Part shown: positions 27,864 to 36,996 of the stretch, piece by piece
Layout of the letters: each line of letters starts with the position of its first letter
Position numbering within the stretch: the stretch's first letter is position 1
Origin: Lachnospiraceae bacterium
Lineage (GTDB): Bacteria > Bacillota > Clostridia > Lachnospirales > Lachnospiraceae
Assembly: GCA_017518735.1 (NCBI GenBank)
Contig: JAFWTY010000028.1
Span: 62,001-126,000 of the forward strand
Direction of reading: 5' to 3'
DNA: 64,000 bases
The notes under the pieces: generated by a model
The model's input: only the letters and a program-made list of their open reading frames with translations
Databases searched by the model: none
Told to the model about the DNA's origin: nothing
Program-made: the position numbers and the translations under genes

Positions 27864-28790
27864 TTATCCTTTGACGCCACCCTGCGTCGTAATTCCCTCA
27901 ACCAGATAGTCCTCACCGTAGAGGAATAACAGTACGCACGGAATCATATAGATTACCGCGACCGCAAACGCCAGTCCGATCTCGCCCGAGTTGATTCTCG
28001 ATAAGAAAATACTCAAGGGCTGCAGTTTGTCGTCCTGCAATAAGATCAGGGGCTGCTCTACCATGTTCCAGTAATCGATGAAAATCAGAATGCCGACTGA
28101 GAACATCGGTCCCTTACAAAGCGGCAGGCAGATTTTCGTAAACATCGTAAACTCATTTGCGCCGTCCACTTTTGCTGCTTCATACAACGCCTTCGGAATA
28201 CGCTTAATGCTCTTTGTCAGCAGATATACCGCAAAGGGCGATGCGATACCGGGCAGCCAGATTGCCCATCTTGTATTGATGATATTTAACCAGTCCGAAA
28301 CGAGGTAGTTCGGAACCAGGGTTACCTGGTACGGCATCAGACAGATCATCGTATAGACGAAAAACAGGACGTTTTTCAGTTTTCCGCGCATCCTTGCGAA
28401 GGCATAGGACGCACCCATTGCAAAATAAATCTGCAGCAGTGCAATCGGCACGGAATAAATCAGGGAGTTCCAGAATTTGAACAGGTAATCCGGACTCTTG
28501 AAAAGTACTGTCTTATACTGTTCCACCGATACCCTGTCGGGAATCAGCTTCAGTTTTACCATCTCGCCGATGTACGATTTCGCTCCGGAATCCGAGGTTT
28601 CAAAAACCTTACCGTAGTTCGCGCGAATCTCCGTTGCCGACATAAAGGAGTTCGTAAACGTAAGAATCGTCGGCAAGAGGAAAAAGATTGCACAGATGGT
28701 AGCGCCGATAACGATTATGGACTTTTTGATAATGACCGGTGCCCTGCTCTTTACGACGGGGCCGTCACGCAATTCCGATATTTTTTTCAT
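27864..28790 (-). CDS. carbohydrate-type ABC transporter permease, MalG-like
   Basis: 308 residues with six TMs. The cytoplasmic EAA loop YEAAKVDGANEFTMFTKICLPL, which docks the ATPase, is clear near residues 200-222. The long loop after TM1 (about 45-105) is charged and larger than in typical MalG. The ending YLVEGITTQGGVKG is characteristic of sugar-family permeases. Its start overlaps the stop of the MalF-like gene by 4 bp (ATGA), so the two permeases are coupled. Sugar uptake would need a binding protein and an MsmK/UgpC-type ATPase, neither of which is in the window; in Bacillota a shared ATPase encoded elsewhere is common. Confidence 0.9.
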   Translation of the reverse strand: MKKISELRDGPVVKSRAPVIIKKSIIVIGATICAIFFLLPTILTFTNSFMSATEIRANYGKVFETSDSGAKSYIGEMVKLKLIPDRVSVEQYKTVLFKSPDYLFKFWNSLIYSVPIALLQIYFAMGASYAFARMRGKLKNVLFFVYTMICLMPYQVTLVPNYLVSDWLNIINTRWAIWLPGIASPFAVYLLTKSIKRIPKALYEAAKVDGANEFTMFTKICLPLCKGPMFSVGILIFIDYWNMVEQPLILLQDDKLQPLSIFLSRINSGEIGLAFAVAVIYMIPCVLLFLYGEDYLVEGITTQGGVKG

Positions 28791-29728
28791 TCTTCCATGT
28801 CCCGTCCGAATTTATTTTCCGCCTTAAACAGGCCGAAGATGATACCTGCCATAACGACCGTCATGATGAGAGCCGCGGCTGACAGTTTTTGATAATCCAT
28901 ACTTGCAAACATGTTGTTCATGTAGTGCTGTAAGATATAAATACTTCCGTACGGATAGCTGCCCGTAAGCATATAAACCTCACGGAAGGTTTTAAACGAG
29001 TTGATCAGCGAAATAATGGTTACAAAAAGGATTGTCGGAGACAGATACCTTACCTTGATGTACCAGAAAATCTTCCAGGAAGACGTGGTATCGAGGTATG
29101 CCACTTCCATCGCATCCTTCGGAATGTTTCCGAGGGCACCTAAGAAAAGAATCATGTTGTAACCTAAGTTCTTCCACAGGAACAAAACCAGTACCACGTA
29201 CGGTGCATAGTTCGATTTCAGCCACTCAATCTTTCCGCCGCCGAAGAACTGGATTGCCATGTTCGCCACACCGTTATAATCAAACAGCACCTGGAATACC
29301 AGTACGACCGATGCGACAGGCACAACCATCGGGCTTAGGAACGAAGTTCTAAAATGGCTGGCAAACGGAATCTTGTGATTCAGCATCAATGCCAAAAGCA
29401 GAGAAATCACTACGGCAGAAGGTACTGCCATGGCAGAAAACTTGAGCGTATTCATACTTGCCAAACGGAAAGATTCGTTTTTGAACACATTCACGATATT
29501 CTGGAATCCGACAAATTCCAGAGAAATCGGGTTGTCTACAAAAGCATAGAAAATAACGACACAGAACGGTGCCAGATAGAACAAAAGAATACCAATCAGG
29601 CTCGGAGCCAAAAAAGGCATTAATTTCAAATTATGTAAAAACTTTATTTTGCGATAGCGCTTCTTCTGCTCTTTGGTAAGCTTAACCTTCGGCGCTTTCT
29701 CTTTTTCCTTTTTCTCCCGAACTTTCAC
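28787..29728 (-). CDS. sugar ABC transporter permease, MalF-like
   Basis: 313 residues from a GTG at 29728 with AAGGA about 11 bases upstream. That start overlaps the preceding gene by 47 bp, and a later start near the first TM is possible. A very basic N-terminus (KEKEKAPKVKLTKEQKKRYRK) precedes six TMs, starting MPFLAPSLIGILLFYLAPF. The EAA motif is MEVAYLDTTSSWKIFWYIKVRYLSP, in a degenerate form. It pairs with the MalG-like permease as a heterodimeric sugar-type importer core. The substrate is unknown, as no binding protein accompanies it. Confidence 0.87.
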   Translation of the reverse strand: MKVREKKEKEKAPKVKLTKEQKKRYRKIKFLHNLKLMPFLAPSLIGILLFYLAPFCVVIFYAFVDNPISLEFVGFQNIVNVFKNESFRLASMNTLKFSAMAVPSAVVISLLLALMLNHKIPFASHFRTSFLSPMVVPVASVVLVFQVLFDYNGVANMAIQFFGGGKIEWLKSNYAPYVVLVLFLWKNLGYNMILFLGALGNIPKDAMEVAYLDTTSSWKIFWYIKVRYLSPTILFVTIISLINSFKTFREVYMLTGSYPYGSIYILQHYMNNMFASMDYQKLSAAALIMTVVMAGIIFGLFKAENKFGRDMEE

Positions 29729-30353
29729 TGCTACTCGGTTCCTTTTCCATCGCGGATTCTTCTTCCGCTTTCTTTATTTCCATTCGTTCGCGGGTATGCC
29801 GTTTAATGGCTTCCGCAGTAATTAAATCCGCTTCCCTGTCTTTTCTTGCAGTCAGCGCATCGCACAGATCCTGCTTTTCCTGATAGAGTGCTTTGAGCTT
29901 ATCGAGCTGATCCCTTGTCTTCCGATACTGCTCCATTATGCGTTCTTCCTCGGCATAATAATTCACAATATGAAGCTCTTTTGCCCTTCTTTTTCCTTTT
30001 TCGGTCCGTACCACCTGATAGTAATACCGGCGATAACTGATAAAAAACATCACAAGACAGAAAATGGTCAGTGCAGGTGCGGTGGATGCCACCGCAATTG
30101 CAGCCGCAAAATGAATCATGCCGAACTCAAATCCGACAATCAGGTCACAGATAAATACGGTGAGAAAAAACATCGCTCCCACCATATATATCATCGGCGG
30201 CACCCCGTTTGTATGATTTTCCAGAGCATGTTCCTTATGCTCTCTCGCAAGCAGAAATACTTCATCCTCGAGGATGTGCACCTGCTCCTTCAAACGTTGC
30301 GCTTCGTCGAATAATTTTTTCTCCTCATCCGTATATTCAACGGCGATATTCAT
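29682..30353 (-). CDS. coiled-coil protein with two transmembrane segments, unknown
   Basis: 223 residues. An N-terminal helix (DEAQRLKEQVHILEDEVFLLAREHKE) has heptad spacing. Two TMs follow (about 55-75 and 85-110), then a long Lys/Glu-rich helix (about 125-200: ERIMEQYRKTRDQLDKLKAL, READLITAEAIKRHTRERM) and an acidic/Ser tail that overlaps the sugar permease gene. I recognise no family. Its position as first gene of the permease/adaptor run suggests a scaffold or regulatory role for that transporter, which is only inference. Confidence 0.62.
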   Translation of the reverse strand: MNIAVEYTDEEKKLFDEAQRLKEQVHILEDEVFLLAREHKEHALENHTNGVPPMIYMVGAMFFLTVFICDLIVGFEFGMIHFAAAIAVASTAPALTIFCLVMFFISYRRYYYQVVRTEKGKRRAKELHIVNYYAEEERIMEQYRKTRDQLDKLKALYQEKQDLCDALTARKDREADLITAEAIKRHTRERMEIKKAEEESAMEKEPSSSESSGEKGKRESAEG

Positions 30354-30385
30354 TCTTTATTCCCCAAAAAACTCCCCGAAAAAGC

Positions 30386-31018
30386 TTACGCTTTCTTTTT
30401 CTTGGAAAATGCTTTTGCAAGCACTTCGTAGAGTTTGCTTCCGACAAAATATGCAAGAATTGCCATACCGGTTGCAACGATTGCGGCGCAGATTACGTCG
30501 GTCGGATAATGAATTCCGACATAAAGTCTCGTAAAGCCGACAATAAACGCATATACAATGGCCCAAACCGTGAATTTCTTCATTTTTCTGTCAGATGCCA
30601 AAAAGATTGCAACAGCCGATGCAAAAGATGCGGATGTATGTCCCGAAGGGAACGATGCATCATCTGCAAGTTTTACGATACACTTCAGTCCGTCGATTAC
30701 TTCATAGGGACGGATTCTGTCGAATACGTTTTTCAAAATACCGTTGCAGATTACAATCGAAAGTACCAAAGAGATTGCCGAGCAAAGGCCCATTTTTCTG
30801 GTCTTTGGAATAATCAGCAAAAGAACGGAAAGTACAATCCAAAAAATTCCTTTATCCACACTGTGCGTAATGGCTTTCATGATCGGATCAAGCACATCGT
30901 TTCTTACATTGTTCTGTAAAAAAAGCAGAATGTTCGCATCCCAGTTTAAGATTGCCTCATAAAAACTCGTTTCGTAAAAAGCTGCCATTCCCGCAGCGAT
31001 CGGTAATAAGCCTAACAT
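30386..31018 (-). CDS. PAP2 family phosphatase
   Basis: 210 residues, about five TMs. The three phosphatase motifs are present: KNVFDRIRP (KX6RP), FPSGHTSAS (PSGH) and TRLYVGIHYPTD (SRX5HX3D, with Thr for Ser). This is the undecaprenyl-pyrophosphate phosphatase / lipid phosphatase type acting at the outer face of the membrane. Substrates in Gram-positives are usually undecaprenyl diphosphate or phosphatidic-acid-like lipids; the precise one is not evident. AAGGAG precedes the ATG. Confidence 0.9.
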   Translation of the reverse strand: MLGLLPIAAGMAAFYETSFYEAILNWDANILLFLQNNVRNDVLDPIMKAITHSVDKGIFWIVLSVLLLIIPKTRKMGLCSAISLVLSIVICNGILKNVFDRIRPYEVIDGLKCIVKLADDASFPSGHTSASFASAVAIFLASDRKMKKFTVWAIVYAFIVGFTRLYVGIHYPTDVICAAIVATGMAILAYFVGSKLYEVLAKAFSKKKKA

Positions 31019-31097
31019 TTTTACTCCTTTCGTTCCCCTCTTTTTCCTTTTCCTACTTAAAAAACATAATCGTTAATATTATAACACTTTTCCAAAG

Positions 31098-31127
31098 AAA
31101 AATCTCCCAAATAATCAGGAGATTTTT
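31098..31127 (-). terminator. intrinsic terminator after the zinc-ribbon membrane protein gene
   Basis: AAAAATCTCC and GGAGATTTTT pair perfectly around a 10-base loop; on the minus strand it ends with a T run. It lies 37 bp after the stop at 31164 and ahead of the PAP2 gene. Confidence 0.75.
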
Positions 31128-31163
31128 CCGTTTCTTTGTAACATTTTACCCTTTTTTATTGCT

Positions 31164-32282
31164 TTACCAGTCGCTGTCCCAGTCCGTCGTGCCGGAATCC
31201 CAGGAATCGTTTCCGGAATCCCAGGAATAATCATCATCCGAATCAGTGTGCGTACTCTCATATCTTTCACGCTCCGCTTCTTCACGGACGTATTCCTTAT
31301 AGGTTTCGGTCTCCTCGAAATCCGTATACTGAGTTGATTCATCCCAGGTAGGCGTGTACCAAAAATCCTGAGCGGAAGTCTGGTGCTGCAACTCATTCGG
31401 GACACTTGTCGAGGTGGTGTATCTCCAGTCGTTATCATCATAGTCAAAGATGTACCAGCCCGAATTCTGATCATCATGCATATGATAATAGATATCATTT
31501 CCGTAGTTGTAATAACCGCGGTTTACCTGGAAGCCATATGCCAGATCCGCGTTCACCTGACTGGTTAAAAAGTCGGTTACGCCGTAACTTTGGTTATAGT
31601 CTGCGGAAAGATAGTATTTCTTCGATTTCTTGCGGGTGGTAATCGGACTGATTCCGTAGGTATCTGTTTTCTTCCAGTCCCCCAGCTCTTTGTCCCAGAC
31701 TGCCCAGCCGTATTTATCGGAACCGTAATGATAATAGGTCTTTTCATTGTAACTGTAATAGCCCTGCCTGGAGGGCGCTTCATTCATTCGCGTAATACCC
31801 ATTACAGCAAAAAGAAAAGTCATCAAAGCGACAATTACACCGGAAGCGATGCTACTGCTCTTGTTCCTTCTTCCGCCGCCGGAGCGGGAAGAAGAGCCGG
31901 ACCTGTTTCCGTTTGCTTTCTGCTGCAGGATTTCCTGCTTTAATCGGGTATGCAGTTCATTTACCGCATAGGCCTCGTCAGTACCTTCATAACGAATTGC
32001 CCTTGTACCGTCGGCTTTGTTTTTATACACGATGAAATTACCGGTAATCTCATCTTTGTAGATACCGAATGCTCTGGGCTCTGTGTAGTTTTTGCCGATG
32101 AAAAAGCGGGTGACTTCCTCAGGAGGAAGCCCCTTGGACTGATACCATGCCTGCAAACCGCCTATAGTCGTAGGCTGATCCGGTGTGCTCCGGCGAACGT
32201 TTTTGTTCGGCGCTCCGCATCCCGGACAGTTTTCCAGGGTATCATCAAACATGGAACCACAATACTCGCATTGAATTTTCAT
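31164..32282 (-). CDS. zinc-ribbon membrane protein with Tyr/Asp-rich tail
   Basis: 372 residues. An N-terminal zinc ribbon (C5, C8, C19, C22: CEYC and CPGC) is followed by a cytoplasmic region, a Ser/Arg/Gly-rich linker (GNRSGSSSRSGGGRRNKSSS), one TM (about 148-168) and an extracytoplasmic part very rich in Tyr, Asp and Trp. That part has irregular repeats such as YYSYNEKTYYHYGSDKYGW and YYNYGNDIYYHMHDDQNSGW. The C-terminus is a low-complexity DSWDSG-type repeat. Zinc ribbon plus TM architectures are common in Clostridia proteins of unknown role. I cannot assign a function. Confidence 0.7.
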   Translation of the reverse strand: MKIQCEYCGSMFDDTLENCPGCGAPNKNVRRSTPDQPTTIGGLQAWYQSKGLPPEEVTRFFIGKNYTEPRAFGIYKDEITGNFIVYKNKADGTRAIRYEGTDEAYAVNELHTRLKQEILQQKANGNRSGSSSRSGGGRRNKSSSIASGVIVALMTFLFAVMGITRMNEAPSRQGYYSYNEKTYYHYGSDKYGWAVWDKELGDWKKTDTYGISPITTRKKSKKYYLSADYNQSYGVTDFLTSQVNADLAYGFQVNRGYYNYGNDIYYHMHDDQNSGWYIFDYDDNDWRYTTSTSVPNELQHQTSAQDFWYTPTWDESTQYTDFEETETYKEYVREEAERERYESTHTDSDDDYSWDSGNDSWDSGTTDWDSDW

Positions 32283-32471
32283 AGAAGAATCCCCTTTTAT
32301 TCTTTTATAAAATGCAACATAAATATTATATCATATTTTTCAAAAGCAAACACGATGGATTCTAATGAATTCCCTCGGATTTCCTTTTATAATAAAAATA
32401 TCCATAAAAACACACCGGCCGGTTCGTATCCTTCATAGGAAGCGAGAACTGACTTAAACGGAGGGAATAAG

Positions 32472-33554
32472 ATGGATAAGTGTAAAAAAATCGCAGTATT
32501 GTGCATGACTTTGTTGACCGCTGTAGGTTTTTGCGGCTGCAATTCCATCAAGAACAGGATTCAGACTCAGATCAACAATCAAAATAATCAATACATTGTC
32601 GACGGACTTTACTACGATTACAAAGACAATGTGGATTATTATGTTTTTTGCACGGACAGGCAGTGTCTGGTCAATACCCCGGGTCAGACGGGCTGGGAAA
32701 CCACCTATTCCGGCATTCCCGCCGACTTACAACTCTCCGAAGGCGAGTTTGCTTTCGTGACTGCGGATGTGACCTATGTCAGCGGTGGCGTCGCGGGTTA
32801 TCATAATGCGCCCTCTCTTACCAACATTGATTCCCAGAAAATCGTAACCATAGACGAAGTTATACAAGCCGGTTCCCTGGCGGATTACAATCCGGATGAT
32901 TCTTTTTACGGAATCAAAAAGTACGAGGACGGCAACGATTTTTATCTTCTGGTATACGCAGGATATAAGAATTACAGACTGTATTTAAACGGAAGATATG
33001 AAGAAACTTTTGATACGACGTTTGATGCGGAAAGCGCTATGGGAATCCGCGAAAAGATTGATACGGATGCAGATCTGGAACACTTCGGAAACTTAAAAAT
33101 CTATGTCTTTTGCTGCAAAGGCAGATACTTTATCTATACCGGAAACATCACGTTCAATGAAAAGGGAATCTGGAAAGAGTTTTTGAATGAGGAATTCGGA
33201 AACGTGCCTCTTGATTTCACTCTTAAAGACGGCGAGGCGGTCGTTATGGAAAGAGCCGAACTTATGAGAGTTAACGGCGGTGAAGGAAACTACAAGGATG
33301 CGCCGATGTATCTCGGTTCCGACGGAATGGAAAATGTGGATCTTGAAACGTTGATATACGGAATCAGTATGGAGCATTGGGAAGAGGCTCCCGCTACAAC
33401 CGAATTTGAAACCAGACAGTACGGTGTTCAGGATGCTCTCATCTTCCTCATGGACGGACAATATTATGTTTATACGGCAGAGAACGGGAATTCCGCACTT
33501 TTGGGAGTTTACGACAGCGCGGAGGAAGTAACGCAGGCATTGGAGAATAAATAG
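32472..33554 (+). CDS. repeat lipoprotein of unknown function
   Basis: 360 residues, start after GGAGGGAATAAG. The signal peptide MDKCKKIAVLCMTLLTAVGF leads into a lipobox-like FCGC (lipid Cys near residue 23). The mature protein seems to be four divergent modules, each with an aromatic strand pair followed by a short linker: VDYYVFCTDRQCLVNTPG, DFYLLVYAGYKNYRLYLNG, LKIYVFCCKGRYFIYTG and ALIFLMDGQYYVYTAENG. The family is not recognised. A TATAAT at 32398-32403 may be its -10 box. Confidence 0.72.
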   Translation: MDKCKKIAVLCMTLLTAVGFCGCNSIKNRIQTQINNQNNQYIVDGLYYDYKDNVDYYVFCTDRQCLVNTPGQTGWETTYSGIPADLQLSEGEFAFVTADVTYVSGGVAGYHNAPSLTNIDSQKIVTIDEVIQAGSLADYNPDDSFYGIKKYEDGNDFYLLVYAGYKNYRLYLNGRYEETFDTTFDAESAMGIREKIDTDADLEHFGNLKIYVFCCKGRYFIYTGNITFNEKGIWKEFLNEEFGNVPLDFTLKDGEAVVMERAELMRVNGGEGNYKDAPMYLGSDGMENVDLETLIYGISMEHWEEAPATTEFETRQYGVQDALIFLMDGQYYVYTAENGNSALLGVYDSAEEVTQALENK

Positions 33555-33668
33555 TAGCGGATTTACTTCTTTTTCCGGACGTTCCGCCTTTGATTCTTTT
33601 AACTTCTACCACGATTCCATCCTTCCGCTTTGTTCATTTATCATTATGTTTATTATATCTCGAAGCTC

Positions 33669-34403
33669 TCACTTTTTCTTGGCACAGGAACTCGTAAGAT
33701 CTTTGATTACTTCACCGGCTATAATCAGACCTGCCACAGAGGGTACAAAAGCCGTACTGCCGGGGATGGATCTTCTGCCCGGGTTAGGCTCTTCCGTTTC
33801 GGGAGGACTGATACACTCTATCGGTTTTTCTTCGGAATAAACAACTTTAAGTTTTTTTACGCCTCTTTTCTTCAGTTCCCGCCGCATCACTTTCGCCAAA
33901 GGATCCATCTGGGTTTTGTAAATATCCGCAACTCGAAACTGTGTGGGATCCAGCTTATTTCCGGCGCCCATGGAACTGATGATTGGAACCCCCGCTTTCT
34001 GGCACTGCATAACAAGTTCAATTTTTGCCGTGACGGTGTCAATGGCATCCACTACATAATCGTACTGATCAAACGGAAAATCCGATGCGTTTTCGGGAAG
34101 GAAAAAACATTGATGCGTGTTTACTTCCGCATCCGGATTGATATCAAGAATCCGATCCTTCATAACATCCGTTTTATATTTTCCGACGGTTTTTCTTGTT
34201 GCTATAATCTGCCTGTTAATATTCGTTAAGCAGACTTTGTCATCATCGATTAAGTCAAATGCGCCGATACCGCTTCGCGCCAGTGCTTCACATACATACC
34301 CTCCGACACCGCCGATTCCGAATATTGCAACACGGCATTCGGACAAATGCTCCATTGCCTCTTTTCCAAATAAGATTTGCGTTCTTGAAAACTGCTCTAA
34401 CAT
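33669..34403 (-). CDS. tcdA: tRNA threonylcarbamoyladenosine dehydratase
   Basis: 244 residues. It is an E1-like (ThiF/MoeB) adenylating enzyme: VAIFGIGGVGGYVCEALARSG nucleotide loop, IDDDKVCLTNINRQI (Asp and Arg of the ATP site), YDYVVDAIDTVTAK and the TcdA-specific DPLAKVMRRELKKRGVKKLK segment. TcdA cyclises t6A37 of tRNA to ct6A using ATP. The length is usual (about 240-270). GAGG precedes the ATG. Confidence 0.92.
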   Translation of the reverse strand: MLEQFSRTQILFGKEAMEHLSECRVAIFGIGGVGGYVCEALARSGIGAFDLIDDDKVCLTNINRQIIATRKTVGKYKTDVMKDRILDINPDAEVNTHQCFFLPENASDFPFDQYDYVVDAIDTVTAKIELVMQCQKAGVPIISSMGAGNKLDPTQFRVADIYKTQMDPLAKVMRRELKKRGVKKLKVVYSEEKPIECISPPETEEPNPGRRSIPGSTAFVPSVAGLIIAGEVIKDLTSSCAKKK

Positions 34404-34450
34404 TTTTTCCTCGTATTTCTTTATATACTACAATTAACTAAATTACTGTA

Positions 34451-34581
34451 TTACAAGCCAAGATTGTGTTCAAGCCATTTCGCTACACCGTCTTCATCAC
34501 TCGATCCGATTATTCCTGTTGCTATCTTTTTCAATTCTTCGTCCGCATTTTGAACCGCATAGCATTCATGCTCCGTTATAA
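34451..34581 (-). pseudogene. C-terminal remnant of a Cof-type HAD hydrolase
   Basis: The minus strand reads about 40 codons, CYAVQNADEELKKIATGIIG then SSDEDGVAKWLEHNLGL, up to TAA 34451-34453. The NADEELKKIA and SxDEDGVAKxLE pattern is the usual end of Cof-type HAD-IIB sugar phosphatases (conserved motif IV helix). No start or upstream catalytic region is present: an in-frame TAA precedes it by a few codons, and the methyltransferase gene abuts at 34620. It is therefore a decayed tail left by a deletion. Confidence 0.7.
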
Positions 34582-34619
34582 ACGATTAAAGGGATTATCT
34601 TATATTTCTGTCAAGTATT

Positions 34620-35219
34620 CTATGGTTTCTTTATCACTGCAATTGCACAGGGCATACGCCCTTCCACCACATAATATTCAACATCCCTGTATCCCATCTT
34701 CCGAAAGAATTCCATATAGGATTTTAAATCAAACTGCTTCTGAAAGTTGGCACCGAGTTTTCCGACAACGCTCACAATGGGTCCGTTTGATTTATTCATC
34801 ATATTGATGTAAGTTGGAATAATAATCTTTCCGCCGGGCTTTGTCACGCGTCTCAACTCTTCCATCGCTTTTTCGGGTTCCGGCAACAGATGAATCACAT
34901 TGCCTGCAATCACCTTGTCAAAACGATTGTCTCTGCATTTTAAACAGGTAATGTCCGCTTTCTTAAACGTAACGTTGTGGAAATAACGGCATTTCTTCGA
35001 AGCCTTTCGAAGCATTCCGACGGAATAATCGCTGGCAATCATTCTTCTGCATTTTGCAGCCACATCCACCGTAATTCCGCCTGTTCCGCAGGCACATTCC
35101 AGAACAACGTCATCTTTGTCGACAAACTCGGCAACCTTCTTTCCCGTGCCCTTGTAAACTTTGCAATTGTAAGCATATTCAAAGAAATCGTAAAGATTCG
35201 ATGCCTTATCCCAAAACAT
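34620..35219 (-). CDS. class I SAM-dependent methyltransferase
   Basis: 199 residues from ATG 35219, which follows a GGGGGGG ribosome site; a longer frame from 35321 lacks one and overlaps the ABC gene. The Rossmann motif I is VLECACGTGGITVDVA, with ASDYSVGMLRKA (motif II), and VIAGNVIHLLPEPEKAMEEL plus RVTKPGGKIIIPTY (post-I/motif IV). It resembles UbiE/MenG-like small-molecule methyltransferases. It is the last gene of a run led by DUF3793, flavodoxin and two ABC half-transporters, where it could act on a metallophore; that is inference. Confidence 0.83.
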   Translation of the reverse strand: MFWDKASNLYDFFEYAYNCKVYKGTGKKVAEFVDKDDVVLECACGTGGITVDVAAKCRRMIASDYSVGMLRKASKKCRYFHNVTFKKADITCLKCRDNRFDKVIAGNVIHLLPEPEKAMEELRRVTKPGGKIIIPTYINMMNKSNGPIVSVVGKLGANFQKQFDLKSYMEFFRKMGYRDVEYYVVEGRMPCAIAVIKKP

Positions 35220-35259
35220 AATTATCCCCCCCTGGATATTCTTTTTCATGCTTATTATA

Positions 35260-36996
35260 TCATGACAGTTTCCAACTGACTGCCTGTTTTCTTCCGCTGA
35301 TAAAGTTTTTATAGATGCCATCCTGTACCATCAGTTCTTCATGTCTGCCCTTCTGAACAATTTGTCCCTTATCGATTACGATAATCTGATCAGCGTTTCT
35401 TACAGTCTTCAGTCTATGCGCTATCATAATGATGGTCTTCTGTTTTGTCAGATTTTCAATGGCCTGGGTAAGTTCTTTTTCATTCTCGGGATCCACATTT
35501 GCCGTAGCCTCATCCAGGATAATAATCGGCGCATCCTTCATTATAGCTCGTGCAATTGCAATCCTTTGTTTCTCACCGCCTGACAGTGTGGCTCCGCCCT
35601 CTCCGATTACGGTGTCGTATCCGTTCGGAAGCGCCATTATAAAATCGTGGCATGCCGCTTTCTTTGCCGCCTCCGTTACTTCTTCCAAAGATGCCTCCGG
35701 CTTTCCGAAACGAATGTTATTTGCAATTGTATCTTCAAACAGGTATACTCTCTGGAATACAAAACTGAAATTCTCCATCAGAGAATCAAAACTGTAATCC
35801 TTAACATTTCTTCCGCCCAGAGTCACTTCGCCTTTCTGTACATCCCAAAAACGGGCTATTAAAGACGTAACGGTTGTCTTTCCGCCGCCGGAAGGTCCTA
35901 CAATTGCCGTAGTGGTATTTTCCTTAATATCAAGTGTAATGTCATCTATGATTTTACGATTTTCATATGCAAATTCGACATGTTCGAGATGAATGTCCCG
36001 ATTTGCAGGTTCAATCTCCTCTCCGTCAATATCCATCTGCTCAATATTTAATATTCCATTTGCCAGGTCAACACCCTTGCCGATAACCTTAAGAAGTGCC
36101 GTATATGTACCCGCAAGGTCAAGGGATTCGAATATCATAAAGGAACAAAGCAGCATAGTGATGGTGTATTCCGTTTTCATTGTTCCGTTTAAATAAAACC
36201 AAAGCGAAGCTCCTGCTATTGCGACTCCGATAAGTTTGCAGATTAAATTTTGCACTCCCACTGCAGGAATGGCCGCAACTTCAGCTGCAATGTCTGCTTT
36301 TTTCTTTCGCTCAATTGCTTTATGTACTCTGGATTGATTCTGGCTTATGATGTTGTAGTTTCTTATTTCCGCAATTCCCTGGATATACTCCAGAATTGCT
36401 CCTACCATATCCCTGTCGGAATCAAGTTTTTCATCCGCAACTCTGGCAACACTCCGATTCGTCCACTGATTTACCAGGAGGAAAATACCGATTCCGATTA
36501 GTGCAATAATCCCGATCCGGTAATCAAAAGCAAACATAAATAATGCAACTACAACTGTAGTAATACTACCCTGCAATACCATCATAATGGCACGCGTTGC
36601 AATATCTCCTGTCTGCTCCATGGTATTTGTCGTAACGGATGTAATATGTCCGAGACTCGTATCATTAAAATATCCCATCGGCAGATAACGTAAATGTTCT
36701 CCGATTTCAATTCGCTTCAGCGCACAGGTGTCATATCCTGCTTCCGTCTGCAACATGGAGGAGAACCGGCTGACGATCATTTTTCCAAGAGTACTTACCA
36801 GCATCAGTCCAACGACAATCAGAATCGATTTTGTATCAATCTGCTTTTCCAATATCGCTTTAATTGCAAAGAATGCCGCAGGAATTTTCATTGCCGTAAA
36901 GATTGCTTCCACAACACCGAGCGCGGCAGATTTATAGAATTTGTTTCTGTTCTTTTTGTTGCAGAATGCAAAGAACTTGCTGACCATTTTAAACAT
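35260..36996 (-). CDS. ABC half-transporter (permease-ATPase), YbtPQ/IrtB-like
   Basis: 578 residues from ATG 36996, with AGGAGG upstream inside the end of the partner gene (8 bp overlap). An N-terminal six-TM exporter-fold domain (about 1-310) precedes an ATPase with GPSGGGKTT (Walker A), LSGGEKQRIAIARA (signature), IIILDEATANVDPE (Walker B) and the H-loop MIAHRL. The catalytic Glu is intact. Two adjacent half-transporters of this type form heterodimers. Exporter-fold pairs in iron-regulated operons (YbtPQ, IrtAB) import siderophores, and the iron-style operator at the head of this operon suggests the same; drug export is the alternative. Confidence 0.87.
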   Translation of the reverse strand: MFKMVSKFFAFCNKKNRNKFYKSAALGVVEAIFTAMKIPAAFFAIKAILEKQIDTKSILIVVGLMLVSTLGKMIVSRFSSMLQTEAGYDTCALKRIEIGEHLRYLPMGYFNDTSLGHITSVTTNTMEQTGDIATRAIMMVLQGSITTVVVALFMFAFDYRIGIIALIGIGIFLLVNQWTNRSVARVADEKLDSDRDMVGAILEYIQGIAEIRNYNIISQNQSRVHKAIERKKKADIAAEVAAIPAVGVQNLICKLIGVAIAGASLWFYLNGTMKTEYTITMLLCSFMIFESLDLAGTYTALLKVIGKGVDLANGILNIEQMDIDGEEIEPANRDIHLEHVEFAYENRKIIDDITLDIKENTTTAIVGPSGGGKTTVTSLIARFWDVQKGEVTLGGRNVKDYSFDSLMENFSFVFQRVYLFEDTIANNIRFGKPEASLEEVTEAAKKAACHDFIMALPNGYDTVIGEGGATLSGGEKQRIAIARAIMKDAPIIILDEATANVDPENEKELTQAIENLTKQKTIIMIAHRLKTVRNADQIIVIDKGQIVQKGRHEELMVQDGIYKNFISGRKQAVSWKLS

